From positions 1 through 64,000 of the forward strand of contig NZ_FOQF01000015.1 of NCBI RefSeq assembly GCF_900113655.1: a DNA stretch of 64,000 nt. The letters are read 5' to 3'. Position 1 is the first letter of the stretch; each line of letters starts with the position of its first letter. The notes beneath the pieces are model-generated. The model searched no databases. It had not been told where the DNA came from and saw only the letters and a program-made list of their open reading frames with translations. The position numbers were made by a program, and so were the translations under genes. Origin of the DNA: Pseudobutyrivibrio sp. OR37. GTDB lineage: Bacteria > Bacillota > Clostridia > Lachnospirales > Lachnospiraceae. Shown here in pieces: positions 53,001 to 60,470 of the stretch.

Positions 53001-53882
53001 CTTATATTCCATCGAAACTGTTACATCACCATTTGGTTCTATAACTTCATTTGTTTCAATAGATACAAAGCTAATGTCATAAGCTACAAAAGCTAATGAT
53101 TCATAATAATCTATTTCAGTATTTTCTACTACTTTATCCTTAACCTGATTAAACGCATCAACAGTTTCCTCTACATCAGCCTTAATAGGTGTAACCTTAA
53201 GATCGGCATTTTCAGGAACTGCTCCGCTTACCTTTACGATGACTTCATCATCTTCGTAAGTAAGAATAGGTTCTGGAGGTCTGTGGTAACCACATTTAAT
53301 ACATACGCCTTCGTCATTGTATTCACAGCTTTCTGTGTACTCTTCGAATTCTTCCCCTTCTTCTAAGTTGTCACAGGTAACTGTATGTGTGCCATCCTTG
53401 TTTGACTTGTAGCTATATTCTTTTTCCTCTTCCTTTGCTTCCTCATCCACTTCTTCATCTTCTTCATCTTCAGCAGCTTCATCCAGGTTTTCATCGTCAC
53501 TGAAGATTTCCTCGATAGTCTCTTTTATTTCTTCAACTATAGGAACGATGACATCCTGTACTATGCCCTCACCCGATGTTCCCTCTGGTGAAGTAGCTTC
53601 AGGTGAAGTAGCTTCAGGTGAAGTAGCTTCAGGTGAAGTAACCTCTCCAGTAGTGTCTGTAGGAATATCTGCTTCAGCTCCAGGCTCACTTGCTGGCTGG
53701 GCGTCCAAAGCATCAGCTTCTACATCATTGGCAGGCTCCGTTACTTCTGCAGTTACCTCTTCTACGATTGGGACTGGCGTCGCAATCTCAAGTTCTGCGT
53801 ATGCGCTTGCTGACATTGATGAATATAATGCGATAACAAGAGTAAATGATATGATTCTATTGAATAAACGATTTCTTTTCAT
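50064..53882 (-). CDS. Pilus tip adhesin with vWA domain, LPNTG-anchored (cluster A)
   Basis: This 1272-residue surface protein has a signal peptide (IISFTLVIALYSSMSASAYA), a Glu/Pro-rich segment with SPEAT repeats (near residues 80-100), and a long acidic stretch. A von Willebrand factor A domain lies about residues 665-860: MIDAS DRSYSMR, a Thr in GGTNYEAALL, and FLTDGLST. A Cna_B domain near 1130-1200 contains YMLTEVSAPTGYAKSG. It ends with LPNTG, a membrane helix and an Arg/Lys tail. Such vWA adhesins cap sortase-built pili. GAGAGGAA precedes ATG 53882; the frame upstream to 53990 has no signal sequence. Confidence 0.92.
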   Translation of the reverse strand: MKRNRLFNRIISFTLVIALYSSMSASAYAELEIATPVPIVEEVTAEVTEPANDVEADALDAQPASEPGAEADIPTDTTGEVTSPEATSPEATSPEATSPEGTSGEGIVQDVIVPIVEEIKETIEEIFSDDENLDEAAEDEEDEEVDEEAKEEEKEYSYKSNKDGTHTVTCDNLEEGEEFEEYTESCEYNDEGVCIKCGYHRPPEPILTYEDDEVIVKVSGAVPENADLKVTPIKADVEETVDAFNQVKDKVVENTEIDYYESLAFVAYDISFVSIETNEVIEPNGDVTVSMEYKKQVNPIGDEKKDKIESIDISLLHIDEETQTVETLTGTDKAILEIDSNSVLTRAEFTNDSFSPYVFVYKTNYQEETINIYFDSITKDGDNLVNIQDETTKPFTITRDTDRSDNVEQFKDSIEGYRFIEAGYMVNGEMVKFDNFRYTFTRVYSSGRTYYYPSLQLYLGNTKVAGNLEFENQQIIIYMFYEKDVAFSVSKIVTGPPAADTDTEYQFQLSGSDGVKNKQYKNGENTYSTDSEGKFTLKAGESADFATFTPGTYTITELGISTEADYTIHNFKTKIFINGVQDKEYAPESEAVRQSNSFTVEEGKLTEVKIKNYYYTKLIESQKEAVSSKYLRYNEKTDDYQIQIKFTGPEIVKKETSYETEAQDVMTAKDVHITYVVDRSYSMRTNSRASHMQQASKTLAEIMKTKKNVNASWKIVDFGSNAVSSPNWMSTDAFYDEVKGSDFAWYYTGNDGGTNYEAALLQVKNILDNDNSDAQKIVIFLTDGLSTVWLNDNGVPTWYNSTGNSFEPKAYREALAVIQNLKPDAFYSIGVDFGNDTYKTYDGVARNAEWFLTNLTNNSKATTKKTSTVTADKLVSLFKDLAGVISATETGGTIENTVAYHAEDVLINDPLSDYVDIKDGSKLYIGIRDTNIPITADDPNANELQNLGRGKWRNGIIDSTSEVVNNHDDTSINIAEYDIYETDESGNTVTYTVSAYYDKDSRSIKMIYPEGYQLPANYSFAVSFIVVPSDKAYEEYYQHQQSGEELYNAVGDPFTDHVDVPEENWTSSGKPGFHSNKDAKVTYDFCGNTIKDELPHPVIQVRFKYQWEIYKTDADGKSGVRLDGAQFLLKEAGDNPEFAYVGTSDEDDGKVSWSLASGTVIKTNKTYMLTEVSAPTGYAKSGEYWEIVLDQENKPTVTAYTPQAEPTAYESEVVRNKNIITYKFYYKNERQAIDLPNTGGSGTGKTNAIGFTLIALSAFIFVRYRKRIKKVF
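53580..53645 (-). repeat. 15-bp tandem repeats in the adhesin gene
   Basis: GGTGAAGTAGCTTCA occurs about four times in a row and encodes SPEAT pentapeptides; copy changes would keep the frame. Confidence 0.85.
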
Positions 53883-53984
53883 ATAATTATTCCTCTCTAA
53901 ACACGAACCATAGGGAGCAAAAAAGTTATATTGGATAACTTTGTATGGTGAGTATAACAAGTATTTTGTGACAAGTCTGTGAAC

Positions 53985-54009
53985 TGGCACGAGTTGTCAG
54001 AATATGGCA
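53985..54009. promoter_or_regulatory. TGGCA direct repeat with 20-bp period upstream of the cluster A adhesin
   Basis: TGGCA at 53985 and 54005 (TTGCCA/GTGCCA on the coding strand). Downstream on the coding strand lies TATACT (about 53950-53955), a -10 without a good -35, which would suit an activator-dependent promoter. Confidence 0.45.
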
Positions 54010-54093
54010 AGAACTACACTTGTTTAATATACAATTAAGCCGAATTTCGTCAAAATTAGCATTTATAACTTTTTTCACTAAGTATGATTTGCG

Positions 54094-54124
54094 TAAAAAA
54101 AAGAACCACAAGTTGTGGTTCTTT
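54094..54124 (-). terminator. Terminator between the class C sortase gene and the adhesin
   Basis: AAAGAACCACAA pairs with TTGTGGTTCTTT and eight T residues follow on the minus strand. It lies 9 bp past the sortase stop, so the adhesin operon has its own promoter. Confidence 0.9.
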
Positions 54125-54132
54125 CAGCATTT

Positions 54133-55029
54133 TCACATATATTTAGTATTTTTTTCCTTTTTATAGGCTATGCTCCTGATAACTATCACTATAATTATGG
54201 CAAGTATAAAACCGATAATTGAGATTATCATATAATAGTCTTTAACGGTTTCTACCACCACCTCTGTTCCCTTTGGAGGCTCATCCTCGCCTAAATATTC
54301 CACCCTTTTTCCTCTTACAAGTAAGCGATGTGTGTTTACACCGTATGGTGTACAGGTGAATAAAGTAATATAATCCTTTCCCTCTTCCACCTTCATGGCT
54401 TCAGATAATGTATCCAAATCCTCTGCCTCCACCATTGGGTAAATCATATCAACCTCATAGGCATGAGTTTCATCCAATACATGAATATAAAACTTATCTC
54501 CTACCTCTAGCTGGTCGATATTGGTAAACAGATCTGCACTGGGCAAGCCTCTGTGCCCCACTATAACGGAATGAGTGCTTGGCCCGCCAATTGGAAGCGC
54601 TGTTCCATTCATGTGACCAACAGCAGTTTGAATAAATTCGTCAAAGGTTCCATGCATTATTGGCAGCTTCAGATTAATCTTAGGGATTGAAAGATATGCC
54701 ATTATTCCGTCACCGTTTAGATTTAACACTGAATAATATCTTGATTCGTAAAAATCATCTGCTGGTACAGCAGAATCCTCATCAGAATTTACCCCAAACA
54801 CATCTGTCCCCAGAGAATTTTCCGTAATAGTACTATTAAAATCCTGAGCAGCCCTCCACTGTGTCTGGTATTCCTGTGTTTCCATAGAATCGATTTTACT
54901 TTCGTAATCATCGATTAATTGACTTTGAACGTAATTGTTCCATTCGTTAGATAATATAGGATATGCAAGTAACCCTCCCCCAACAAGGAACAATATTATA
55001 ACAATGCCTTTTATAACCAGTTGTTTCAT
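54133..55029 (-). CDS. Class C (pilus) sortase of cluster A
   Basis: This 298-residue transpeptidase has an N-terminal membrane helix (IVIILFLVGGGLLAYPILSN), a class C sortase core with IPKINLKLPIMHGT, catalytic His in VIVGHRGLPSADLF, Cys in TLFTCTPYGVNTHRL with the Arg, and a C-terminal membrane helix. It joins LPFTG pilins by isopeptide bonds. AAGGGGTG precedes ATG 55029, better than the in-frame ATG at 55125. It stands alone between two terminators, upstream of the cluster A adhesin; cluster B has its own sortase, so I assign this one to A. Confidence 0.92.
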   Translation of the reverse strand: MKQLVIKGIVIILFLVGGGLLAYPILSNEWNNYVQSQLIDDYESKIDSMETQEYQTQWRAAQDFNSTITENSLGTDVFGVNSDEDSAVPADDFYESRYYSVLNLNGDGIMAYLSIPKINLKLPIMHGTFDEFIQTAVGHMNGTALPIGGPSTHSVIVGHRGLPSADLFTNIDQLEVGDKFYIHVLDETHAYEVDMIYPMVEAEDLDTLSEAMKVEEGKDYITLFTCTPYGVNTHRLLVRGKRVEYLGEDEPPKGTEVVVETVKDYYMIISIIGFILAIIIVIVIRSIAYKKEKNTKYM

Positions 55030-55110
55030 AATATTTACACCCCTTATGAAATTTACAAACCCTTCTCTTATTAAAAGCTTACCATTTTTTGATAAATAAA
55101 TGTAGCTAAT

Positions 55111-55135
55111 GGCAAAAAAAATCAAATTAAGGCAA
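55111..55135. promoter_or_regulatory. GGCAA direct repeat with 20-bp period upstream of the sortase gene
   Basis: GGCAA at 55111 and 55131. The second copy abuts the T tract of the terminator at 55134, so part of the match could be coincidental. Confidence 0.3.
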
Positions 55136-55165
55136 AAAAGAGAAGCCCAAAACCTGAGCTTCTCT
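55134..55165 (-). terminator. Terminator of pilus cluster B
   Basis: AGAGAAGC (55139-55146) pairs with GCTTCTCT (55158-55165); TTTTTT follows on the minus strand, 38 bp past the last cluster B gene. Confidence 0.88.
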
Positions 55166-55202
55166 AAATTTTCTATTAACCTCTACTTTAGCAGCTAGGC
55201 AA

Positions 55203-56282
55203 CTACTTTTTATTTTTCTTTCCAGTGGCTTTTCTAGTGGCTTTTCTAGTGGCTGTAAATAATGTGACTAAAATAACCAATATAGCAGACACTGCCATCA
55301 GAAGGCAGATAATCATATTACGATTAAATCTGTTATATTCCTCTCCCCCTGCAAGTGCCACATCCTCATCCTCAATTTCAACTATTTCATCATCTTCTGC
55401 AACATCAGCAGGATTAGTGGAATCATTGGAAGCTTCGCTGTTTTCACCAGCCATCTCCACAAGTCCATCTGCAGCAGGATCTCTAGGTACTTCAGTCCTA
55501 TTAGTTCCCTCACTATTTGCTTCTTCGCCAGCATTTGCAGCTGAATTTTCATTAGAATCAAGACGCGAGCTTAAATGTTTTGTTTCGAATGTATAAATTG
55601 GAGCACCATAAGTAACCGTTTCCTCTACTACCTCAACTACAGTATTATCCACCTTTGCTTCCTTACCCTCAGTATAAACAAAAGTATACTCGGCAGGATT
55701 GCCCTTATCATCTGGCTTTGGCAAATGGTCTACTGGAATGTTGTATTTATTTGGTACATAACCTTCAATATACTTGTATGGAATATATACAGCCTCACCT
55801 GCTGCAGCGTAATATGTAGCAGAATCTAAAAGTTTTTCACCATTTTTGTTCACAAAGTGAACTAAATATGGAACTATATCTCCAACACCGTAGGCAATTA
55901 CATAGTTCTGATCTTCAAATACATCAAAGGCACCAGCTGCCAATACCATATTAGTGCCGGCAATACGCATACCCTTCACATAGTACTTAGACTCTGAAGA
56001 AACCTTTACAGCTTCCTGTGGATTAAAAGAAACCTTTTCTCCGTAATTCAAACCAGTAAGCTTCAGAATATTTCCTTCAATATGAGCCTCTCCGTTTTCC
56101 ATTGAAAGGGCTTTGTTTTTTATCATTTCATCTACTGAAATAAACTCAGCATCATCAGTGCTTGCCAACGAAATATTGATAGTGTAATTGTAGGCCTTAG
56201 CTGTAATAGGGTGAGCTGTAAATAATGTAAAAGCAAATGCTACAGCAAGGAATGTTCCTAGTATCTTTTTAAACTGCTTCAT
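55203..56282 (-). CDS. MucBP-like membrane-anchored surface protein (cluster B)
   Basis: This 359-residue protein has a signal peptide (FLAVAFAFTLFTAHPITAKA), a beta-rich domain with NYGEKVSFNPQEAVKVSSES, then a MucBP-like segment (IVPYLVHFVNKNGEKLLDSA, ending VPYKYIEGYVPNKY). An acidic Ser/Asn stalk and the motif EDEDVALAGG come before a C-terminal membrane helix and a Lys/Arg tail. There is no LPxTG. It equals the second half of the 621-codon frame in cluster A. It follows the NPxTG gene after one base and ends the operon. Confidence 0.8.
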   Translation of the reverse strand: MKQFKKILGTFLAVAFAFTLFTAHPITAKAYNYTINISLASTDDAEFISVDEMIKNKALSMENGEAHIEGNILKLTGLNYGEKVSFNPQEAVKVSSESKYYVKGMRIAGTNMVLAAGAFDVFEDQNYVIAYGVGDIVPYLVHFVNKNGEKLLDSATYYAAAGEAVYIPYKYIEGYVPNKYNIPVDHLPKPDDKGNPAEYTFVYTEGKEAKVDNTVVEVVEETVTYGAPIYTFETKHLSSRLDSNENSAANAGEEANSEGTNRTEVPRDPAADGLVEMAGENSEASNDSTNPADVAEDDEIVEIEDEDVALAGGEEYNRFNRNMIICLLMAVSAILVILVTLFTATRKATRKATGKKNKK

Positions 56283-56283
56283 A

Positions 56284-57111
56284 CTATACCTCCTTCTCGG
56301 CCCTCTTCATAAGAACAAAGTATAATCCAATAAAACCTAGTCCAATTACAAGTGCTAGGGCACATCCAACAATAGGAATAATCGAATCTCCCGTCTTAGG
56401 ATTCAAACCTCTGTCTAGTGGAACGTCCTCATCATCAAGCTGCACAATCTCGGTTCCACCTGGAATTGTTTCTACTATATGCTTAGTCTTAGTAATTTTT
56501 TTTATAGTTGGTTTTGGATTGCTTGGCTCTTTAGCTGCAAATTGAACATTAAGCTGAGCCAGCTTTGACATATATCTATTATCCTGCGAATTACCATCAA
56601 GCTTAATAGTAAGTGTAACAACACCTTGCTTCTTCTTAGCTAAAGTTCCAATGCTGACAAAAGCATTGTTATTCTTAAGCTGATTTAATCCCTTAATTGA
56701 ATCATTATCACCACCTACTGTCTCACTATTGTAGATGATGGTCTCGCCTTTGCCTGAATCGTAAGTAAGCATATAGGTATATGCTCCGCCTTCTGCAGCT
56801 TTACCGTTTTTATCATCTTCTAAGGATGCCAAAACATCTGCTGCCAGGAAAAAATCCATAGTCTTGTCTGTAGAATTCTTGTAATTAGCTTTAAAAACTA
56901 TTGTGTCACCTGGCATGGCGTCAGAAATCTTTTCTTTTAAAGCTTTTAAGTCGTCCGGATTAACAGGCTCAAAACCTGTATCGCCTTTTCCTGTAAATTC
57001 AACTGTCCATTCAACCTTCTCTTCTTCAGCCTGCGCAGTAGCAGCCATTGTGGTAAAGCTTGCAACTGTAACCATAAGAGCAAGGACAATATTCAAATAT
57101 ATTTTTTTCAT
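56284..57111 (-). CDS. NPKTG-anchored surface protein (cluster B)
   Basis: This 275-residue protein has a signal peptide (IVLALMVTVASFTTMAATAQ then A), a domain with AMPGDTIVFKANYKNSTDKT and VTLTIKLDGNSQDNRYMSKL, a Lys-rich linker, then DDEDVPLDRGLNPKTGDS, a membrane helix and a short basic tail. NPKTG resembles the NPQTN-like signals of class B sortases, so the signal peptidase-sortase B fusion of cluster A could be its enzyme. It is the unfused homologue of the first half of the frame at 44368. Confidence 0.82.
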   Translation of the reverse strand: MKKIYLNIVLALMVTVASFTTMAATAQAEEEKVEWTVEFTGKGDTGFEPVNPDDLKALKEKISDAMPGDTIVFKANYKNSTDKTMDFFLAADVLASLEDDKNGKAAEGGAYTYMLTYDSGKGETIIYNSETVGGDNDSIKGLNQLKNNNAFVSIGTLAKKKQGVVTLTIKLDGNSQDNRYMSKLAQLNVQFAAKEPSNPKPTIKKITKTKHIVETIPGGTEIVQLDDEDVPLDRGLNPKTGDSIIPIVGCALALVIGLGFIGLYFVLMKRAEKEV

Positions 57112-57122
57112 TTCTTACTCCT

Positions 57123-57905
57123 TTAGTTAGTTGATGAAACCTCATTGATTGAAATGATGTTTCCCTCATCTTGTGGCTGGATATTTGCTTCCACACCCCA
57201 TGCGCCCATAATTGCATCCTTCGCATTGTGAGTCTGAATAGCATCAACCTTTACATCTACATAAAATGAACCGCCGTCATAAATATAGGTATCTTCGATT
57301 GTGCCCAAGATTTCTTTTCCTTTTTCATCTTTAGCAGTATTAGTTTTTACTGCTGTAACAACCTTATTGCTGATTGTTACTCCTCTAACTAAAGAAGCAG
57401 TCTCACCCACCTTTAGGGGAGCCGCTAAATAATAGATTTCCTGCTCATCAGTATGAGCTGATTTATCAACTATCCATTTTGCATTCTTATCATCTATAGC
57501 GAGCTTAATAAGTGATGGATCAAGGGATGTGTCTTTTACAAGCTGTCCGTCCTTGCCTTCCTTAACCCAATATTTTTTTACAATGACACGAACATATTCA
57601 TTGTATTTTGAGGATGTGTTTTTAACACTTACTACCTCTGGATATTTTTTACCGATTTTAACATCATCAGTTGGAACTCCTGGGAAAGATAAAACTGCAT
57701 TTTTAGAAACATCCTTCATGTCATTATTGTTTTTATCATCAGTTCCTTCTAATACAGCAACCTTAACCTCTGAGGTTCTGAAATCAACCTCGTTGGCTTC
57801 ACTCTGATACTGAAAAGCTGCTCTAGTAGCTCCAACGGAGCTGCCTAAAACTATAAGAAGACCAACTGCAAGTATCACCAGGGGATTTTTAGCTATATAT
57901 TTCAT
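57123..57905 (-). CDS. TasA/CalY-like protein with SipW-type signal peptide (cluster B)
   Basis: This 260-residue paralogue of the protein at 46251 has the signal NPLVILAVGLLIVLGSSVGA followed by TRAAFQYQSE. The mature domain contains NEYVRVIVKKYWVKEGKDGQ and ends with DAIMGAWGVEANIQ like its paralogue. No anchor. Its start overlaps the stop of the gene at 57905. Confidence 0.78.
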   Translation of the reverse strand: MKYIAKNPLVILAVGLLIVLGSSVGATRAAFQYQSEANEVDFRTSEVKVAVLEGTDDKNNNDMKDVSKNAVLSFPGVPTDDVKIGKKYPEVVSVKNTSSKYNEYVRVIVKKYWVKEGKDGQLVKDTSLDPSLIKLAIDDKNAKWIVDKSAHTDEQEIYYLAAPLKVGETASLVRGVTISNKVVTAVKTNTAKDEKGKEILGTIEDTYIYDGGSFYVDVKVDAIQTHNAKDAIMGAWGVEANIQPQDEGNIISINEVSSTN

Positions 57906-58441
57906 TATTCGGCTACCTCCCCATTAATCTTTAGCTTCCAGTCTGCAAAGGTTTTGCCATTTGAATGATATAAAACCTTTGTAGCTTCCTGCACTATTAC
58001 TACGTTGAAGTTTTGGCCTTTAAGCTTTTCTGCGGTAGGCTCTTCAATCTTAAGCTTTAGCGGTTCTGTAGTTTCATCAACAGAAAGGACCTGGCCATTA
58101 TTTTCAACATCTTCTGTGTCGCTAGAAAGATAATAGTAGTAATCTCCTACCAGCTTCCATTTTGATGAGCTGTCATCGCTAAGCTCTACTTTTACTCCCT
58201 CTGGTGCTATAGCCTTTACCCTAACGAAAACCTCGTAATCTCCAGTGTTAGATATTTTTACAGTTTTTATCATGTTGGATACAGTATCTTCAGGTGGAGT
58301 AAGCTTGGAATCACCTAGCTTTATTGTTCTAGCTCCTGTAGCTGTCTGTGAATCTGTGAAATATGCCATTGCTGGCTTTATTGATGCAGTAGCAACCAAA
58401 ATAGCAGCTGTGGCAACTAATAAATACTTCTTATACTTCAT
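57905..58441 (-). CDS. Small CalY/TasA-like protein with SipW-type signal peptide (cluster B)
   Basis: This 178-residue paralogue of the protein at 46992 has the signal LLVATAAILVATASIKPAMA then YFTDSQTATG, the SipW junction. The mature part contains KTVKISNTGDYEVFVRVKAI and NFNVVIVQEATKVLYHSNGK. It is separated by 2 bp from the upstream pilin-like gene. Confidence 0.8.
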   Translation of the reverse strand: MKYKKYLLVATAAILVATASIKPAMAYFTDSQTATGARTIKLGDSKLTPPEDTVSNMIKTVKISNTGDYEVFVRVKAIAPEGVKVELSDDSSSKWKLVGDYYYYLSSDTEDVENNGQVLSVDETTEPLKLKIEEPTAEKLKGQNFNVVIVQEATKVLYHSNGKTFADWKLKINGEVAE

Positions 58442-58443
58442 AG

Positions 58444-59496
58444 TTAGTTACCTCCCCCTACTGATTTGGTCCACTTGATTTGACCATTTTCATCATATTC
58501 AAACCTGTTCTCAACACTAATACCGCCAAGCTCAAGTCTGTTATCATAATCGTTTGTAAAATCAACCTTTTGAACCTTGCTGGCATCTACAGTAACTTCT
58601 TTGGATGCTGAGGCATTGGAATCCACGCTGTAGCTGGCACCAGTATATACTTCCTTAACTATAACCTTTGCTGTAGCTGGGAGGTTATCAACCTTTATGC
58701 TCTGTGTAGCTGCAGAATCAAAATTCATTGTATATACATTGCTAAATACTATTTCATCATCAACTGTGGCTGTTACCTCAAAAACAAAGGCTGCATTGCC
58801 CAGTGACTTATTGAAGTTTTTAAGAGTTTTATCAATCTGAATGCTACCAAATCTAGGCTCTGCCTCGGATTTTAAAGCAACATCAACATTGTAAAGCCAC
58901 TTATCACTTGTAGGTGCTTCGATAATCATTCCATTTTCATCAAGCTTTGTAGAACCCTGCACAAGGTAGCTTGATGGAACAGAAATAATGGATTTCGTAA
59001 AAGTGTACTTGTAAGCATCACTTACAATATCATCACAAGTGTATAGATAAAGACCTCTATCCACATTAATTGATTTTGATGTTTCATTTGATGGATTGAT
59101 TGTCAATTTACAAGTTGGAGTTGATGCCTTAAAAGCTTCATATGCCTGATTTGTTAAGGCTTCCCATTGCTTTGCTGTTACCTTTTCATTAGCAAGAACA
59201 GACAAATCAATATCTATAAGCGGAGTATCATAAGAACCATCAAGCTTAACATCTGCTATCTTATAAAACTTAACAGTGACATCCTTATCGTACATGATAA
59301 TTCCATCAGAAATGCTGCTGTGCTCATTCTCATCATAGCTTGATGCAGTTGGAATCTGCACTGTAATTTTACACTGTTCATTCTCATCAATTAATGTTGC
59401 TGCGCTGGCCTTGTAAAAACTAAATCCAGATACGGCAACTACAGCTGTCAAAGCTAATGCAATAAAATTATTCTTTTTAAATGCTAACTTTTTCAC
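58444..59496 (-). CDS. Pilin-like secreted protein without sorting motif (cluster B)
   Basis: This 350-residue paralogue of 47494 has a signal peptide (IALALTAVVAVSGFSFYKAS then A) and a beta-rich pilin-like body with DKDVTVKFYKIADVKLDGSY and YKYTFTKSIISVPSSYLV, ending in a Cna_B-like module (VIVKEVYTGASYSVDSN) and LELGGISVENRFEYDENGQI. No LPxTG. It follows the class C sortase gene by 26 bp. Confidence 0.75.
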   Translation of the reverse strand: MKKLAFKKNNFIALALTAVVAVSGFSFYKASAATLIDENEQCKITVQIPTASSYDENEHSSISDGIIMYDKDVTVKFYKIADVKLDGSYDTPLIDIDLSVLANEKVTAKQWEALTNQAYEAFKASTPTCKLTINPSNETSKSINVDRGLYLYTCDDIVSDAYKYTFTKSIISVPSSYLVQGSTKLDENGMIIEAPTSDKWLYNVDVALKSEAEPRFGSIQIDKTLKNFNKSLGNAAFVFEVTATVDDEIVFSNVYTMNFDSAATQSIKVDNLPATAKVIVKEVYTGASYSVDSNASASKEVTVDASKVQKVDFTNDYDNRLELGGISVENRFEYDENGQIKWTKSVGGGN

Positions 59497-59522
59497 TGAA
59501 ATCTCCCTTTTAATTCTATAAT

Positions 59523-60395
59523 CTAATTGCTTTTAGCACTGTTACGCTTATCAAGCAAATGTAAAACAAAAATAAACGCTGCAACAATAGCAAGACCAAC
59601 AATTACCCATAACAGATAATTGGTACGAAGACTAACCATACCGAATGTTGGCGTCTTGGCATCTGCAAGAAGTGTTGGTGTGTATTCAACCCTATGTCCT
59701 CTCACCATTAAGCGCTGTGTGTTAACACCATATGGTGTACATGTAATCAGCGTGCAATAATCCTTTCCCTCTTCTACCTGAAGAAGCGATGTATCATCAG
59801 GCTCCACAACCTCTATCTGATCAACCTCATAAGCAATATATTCATCCATTATTATCATGAAGAAATCATCACCTATTTTTACCTTGTCCAAATCTGTAAA
59901 TAGAGTGGCACTAGGAAGCCCTCTATGAGCCGAAAGTACTGCATGTGTGCTAAGGCCTCCTACTGGAAGTGATGAACCCTGTAAATGGCCTACTCCATTC
60001 TGAAGTACTTCTTCTGAAGTGGTGTGGAATATAGGAAGCTTTACATTAATAGAAGGAATCTGAATATAACCCATGATTCCATCGTCGTTTGCATTCAAAA
60101 TGCTCATATATTTTTCGTCTACTCCATTTGCTTCAGCCTCGGCAAATGAATCTGGTAATATGCTAGGTAAAAGCTCCTCATTATAGGTATAGGCTTTGTT
60201 AAGCTCGGCCTCTATATCAAGGTCGCCTTCGTTTTTTGCAGCTTCCACCGACTCTTCATATTTACTTACAAGCGTAGCCTGTACATGATTGTTCCAGGTA
60301 TTAGCTACAAGTGGGTACAATAGCAAGGACAATCCAGCAAGCATCAAGGCACCAATGGCTATATATCTATAATTCTTTTTCAAAAATGCCTTCAT
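59523..60395 (-). CDS. Class C (pilus) sortase of cluster B
   Basis: This 290-residue sortase has an N-terminal membrane helix (AIGALMLAGLSLLLYPLVAN), IPSINVKLPIFHTT, catalytic His in AVLSAHRGLPSATLF, Cys and Arg in TLITCTPYGVNTQRLMVRG, and a C-terminal membrane helix. In this cluster it sits directly after the major pilin, whereas the cluster A sortase is upstream of the adhesin. AAGGAGAGG lies before the ATG. Confidence 0.93.
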   Translation of the reverse strand: MKAFLKKNYRYIAIGALMLAGLSLLLYPLVANTWNNHVQATLVSKYEESVEAAKNEGDLDIEAELNKAYTYNEELLPSILPDSFAEAEANGVDEKYMSILNANDDGIMGYIQIPSINVKLPIFHTTSEEVLQNGVGHLQGSSLPVGGLSTHAVLSAHRGLPSATLFTDLDKVKIGDDFFMIIMDEYIAYEVDQIEVVEPDDTSLLQVEEGKDYCTLITCTPYGVNTQRLMVRGHRVEYTPTLLADAKTPTFGMVSLRTNYLLWVIVGLAIVAAFIFVLHLLDKRNSAKSN

Positions 60396-60428
60396 AAAAT
60401 GTTACTGTCCTCTCCTTGATGTTGTACC

Positions 60429-60452
60429 TCCTGGCGGGTAACCCCACCAGGA
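60429..60452 (-). promoter_or_regulatory. Perfect hairpin between the cluster B pilin and sortase genes
   Basis: TCCTGGCGGG pairs with CCCACCAGGA (one G-U) around a 4-nt loop. No U tract. It sits in the same place as the hairpin after the cluster A pilin. Confidence 0.75.
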
Positions 60453-60470
60453 AGACTTCATCATAAATTA

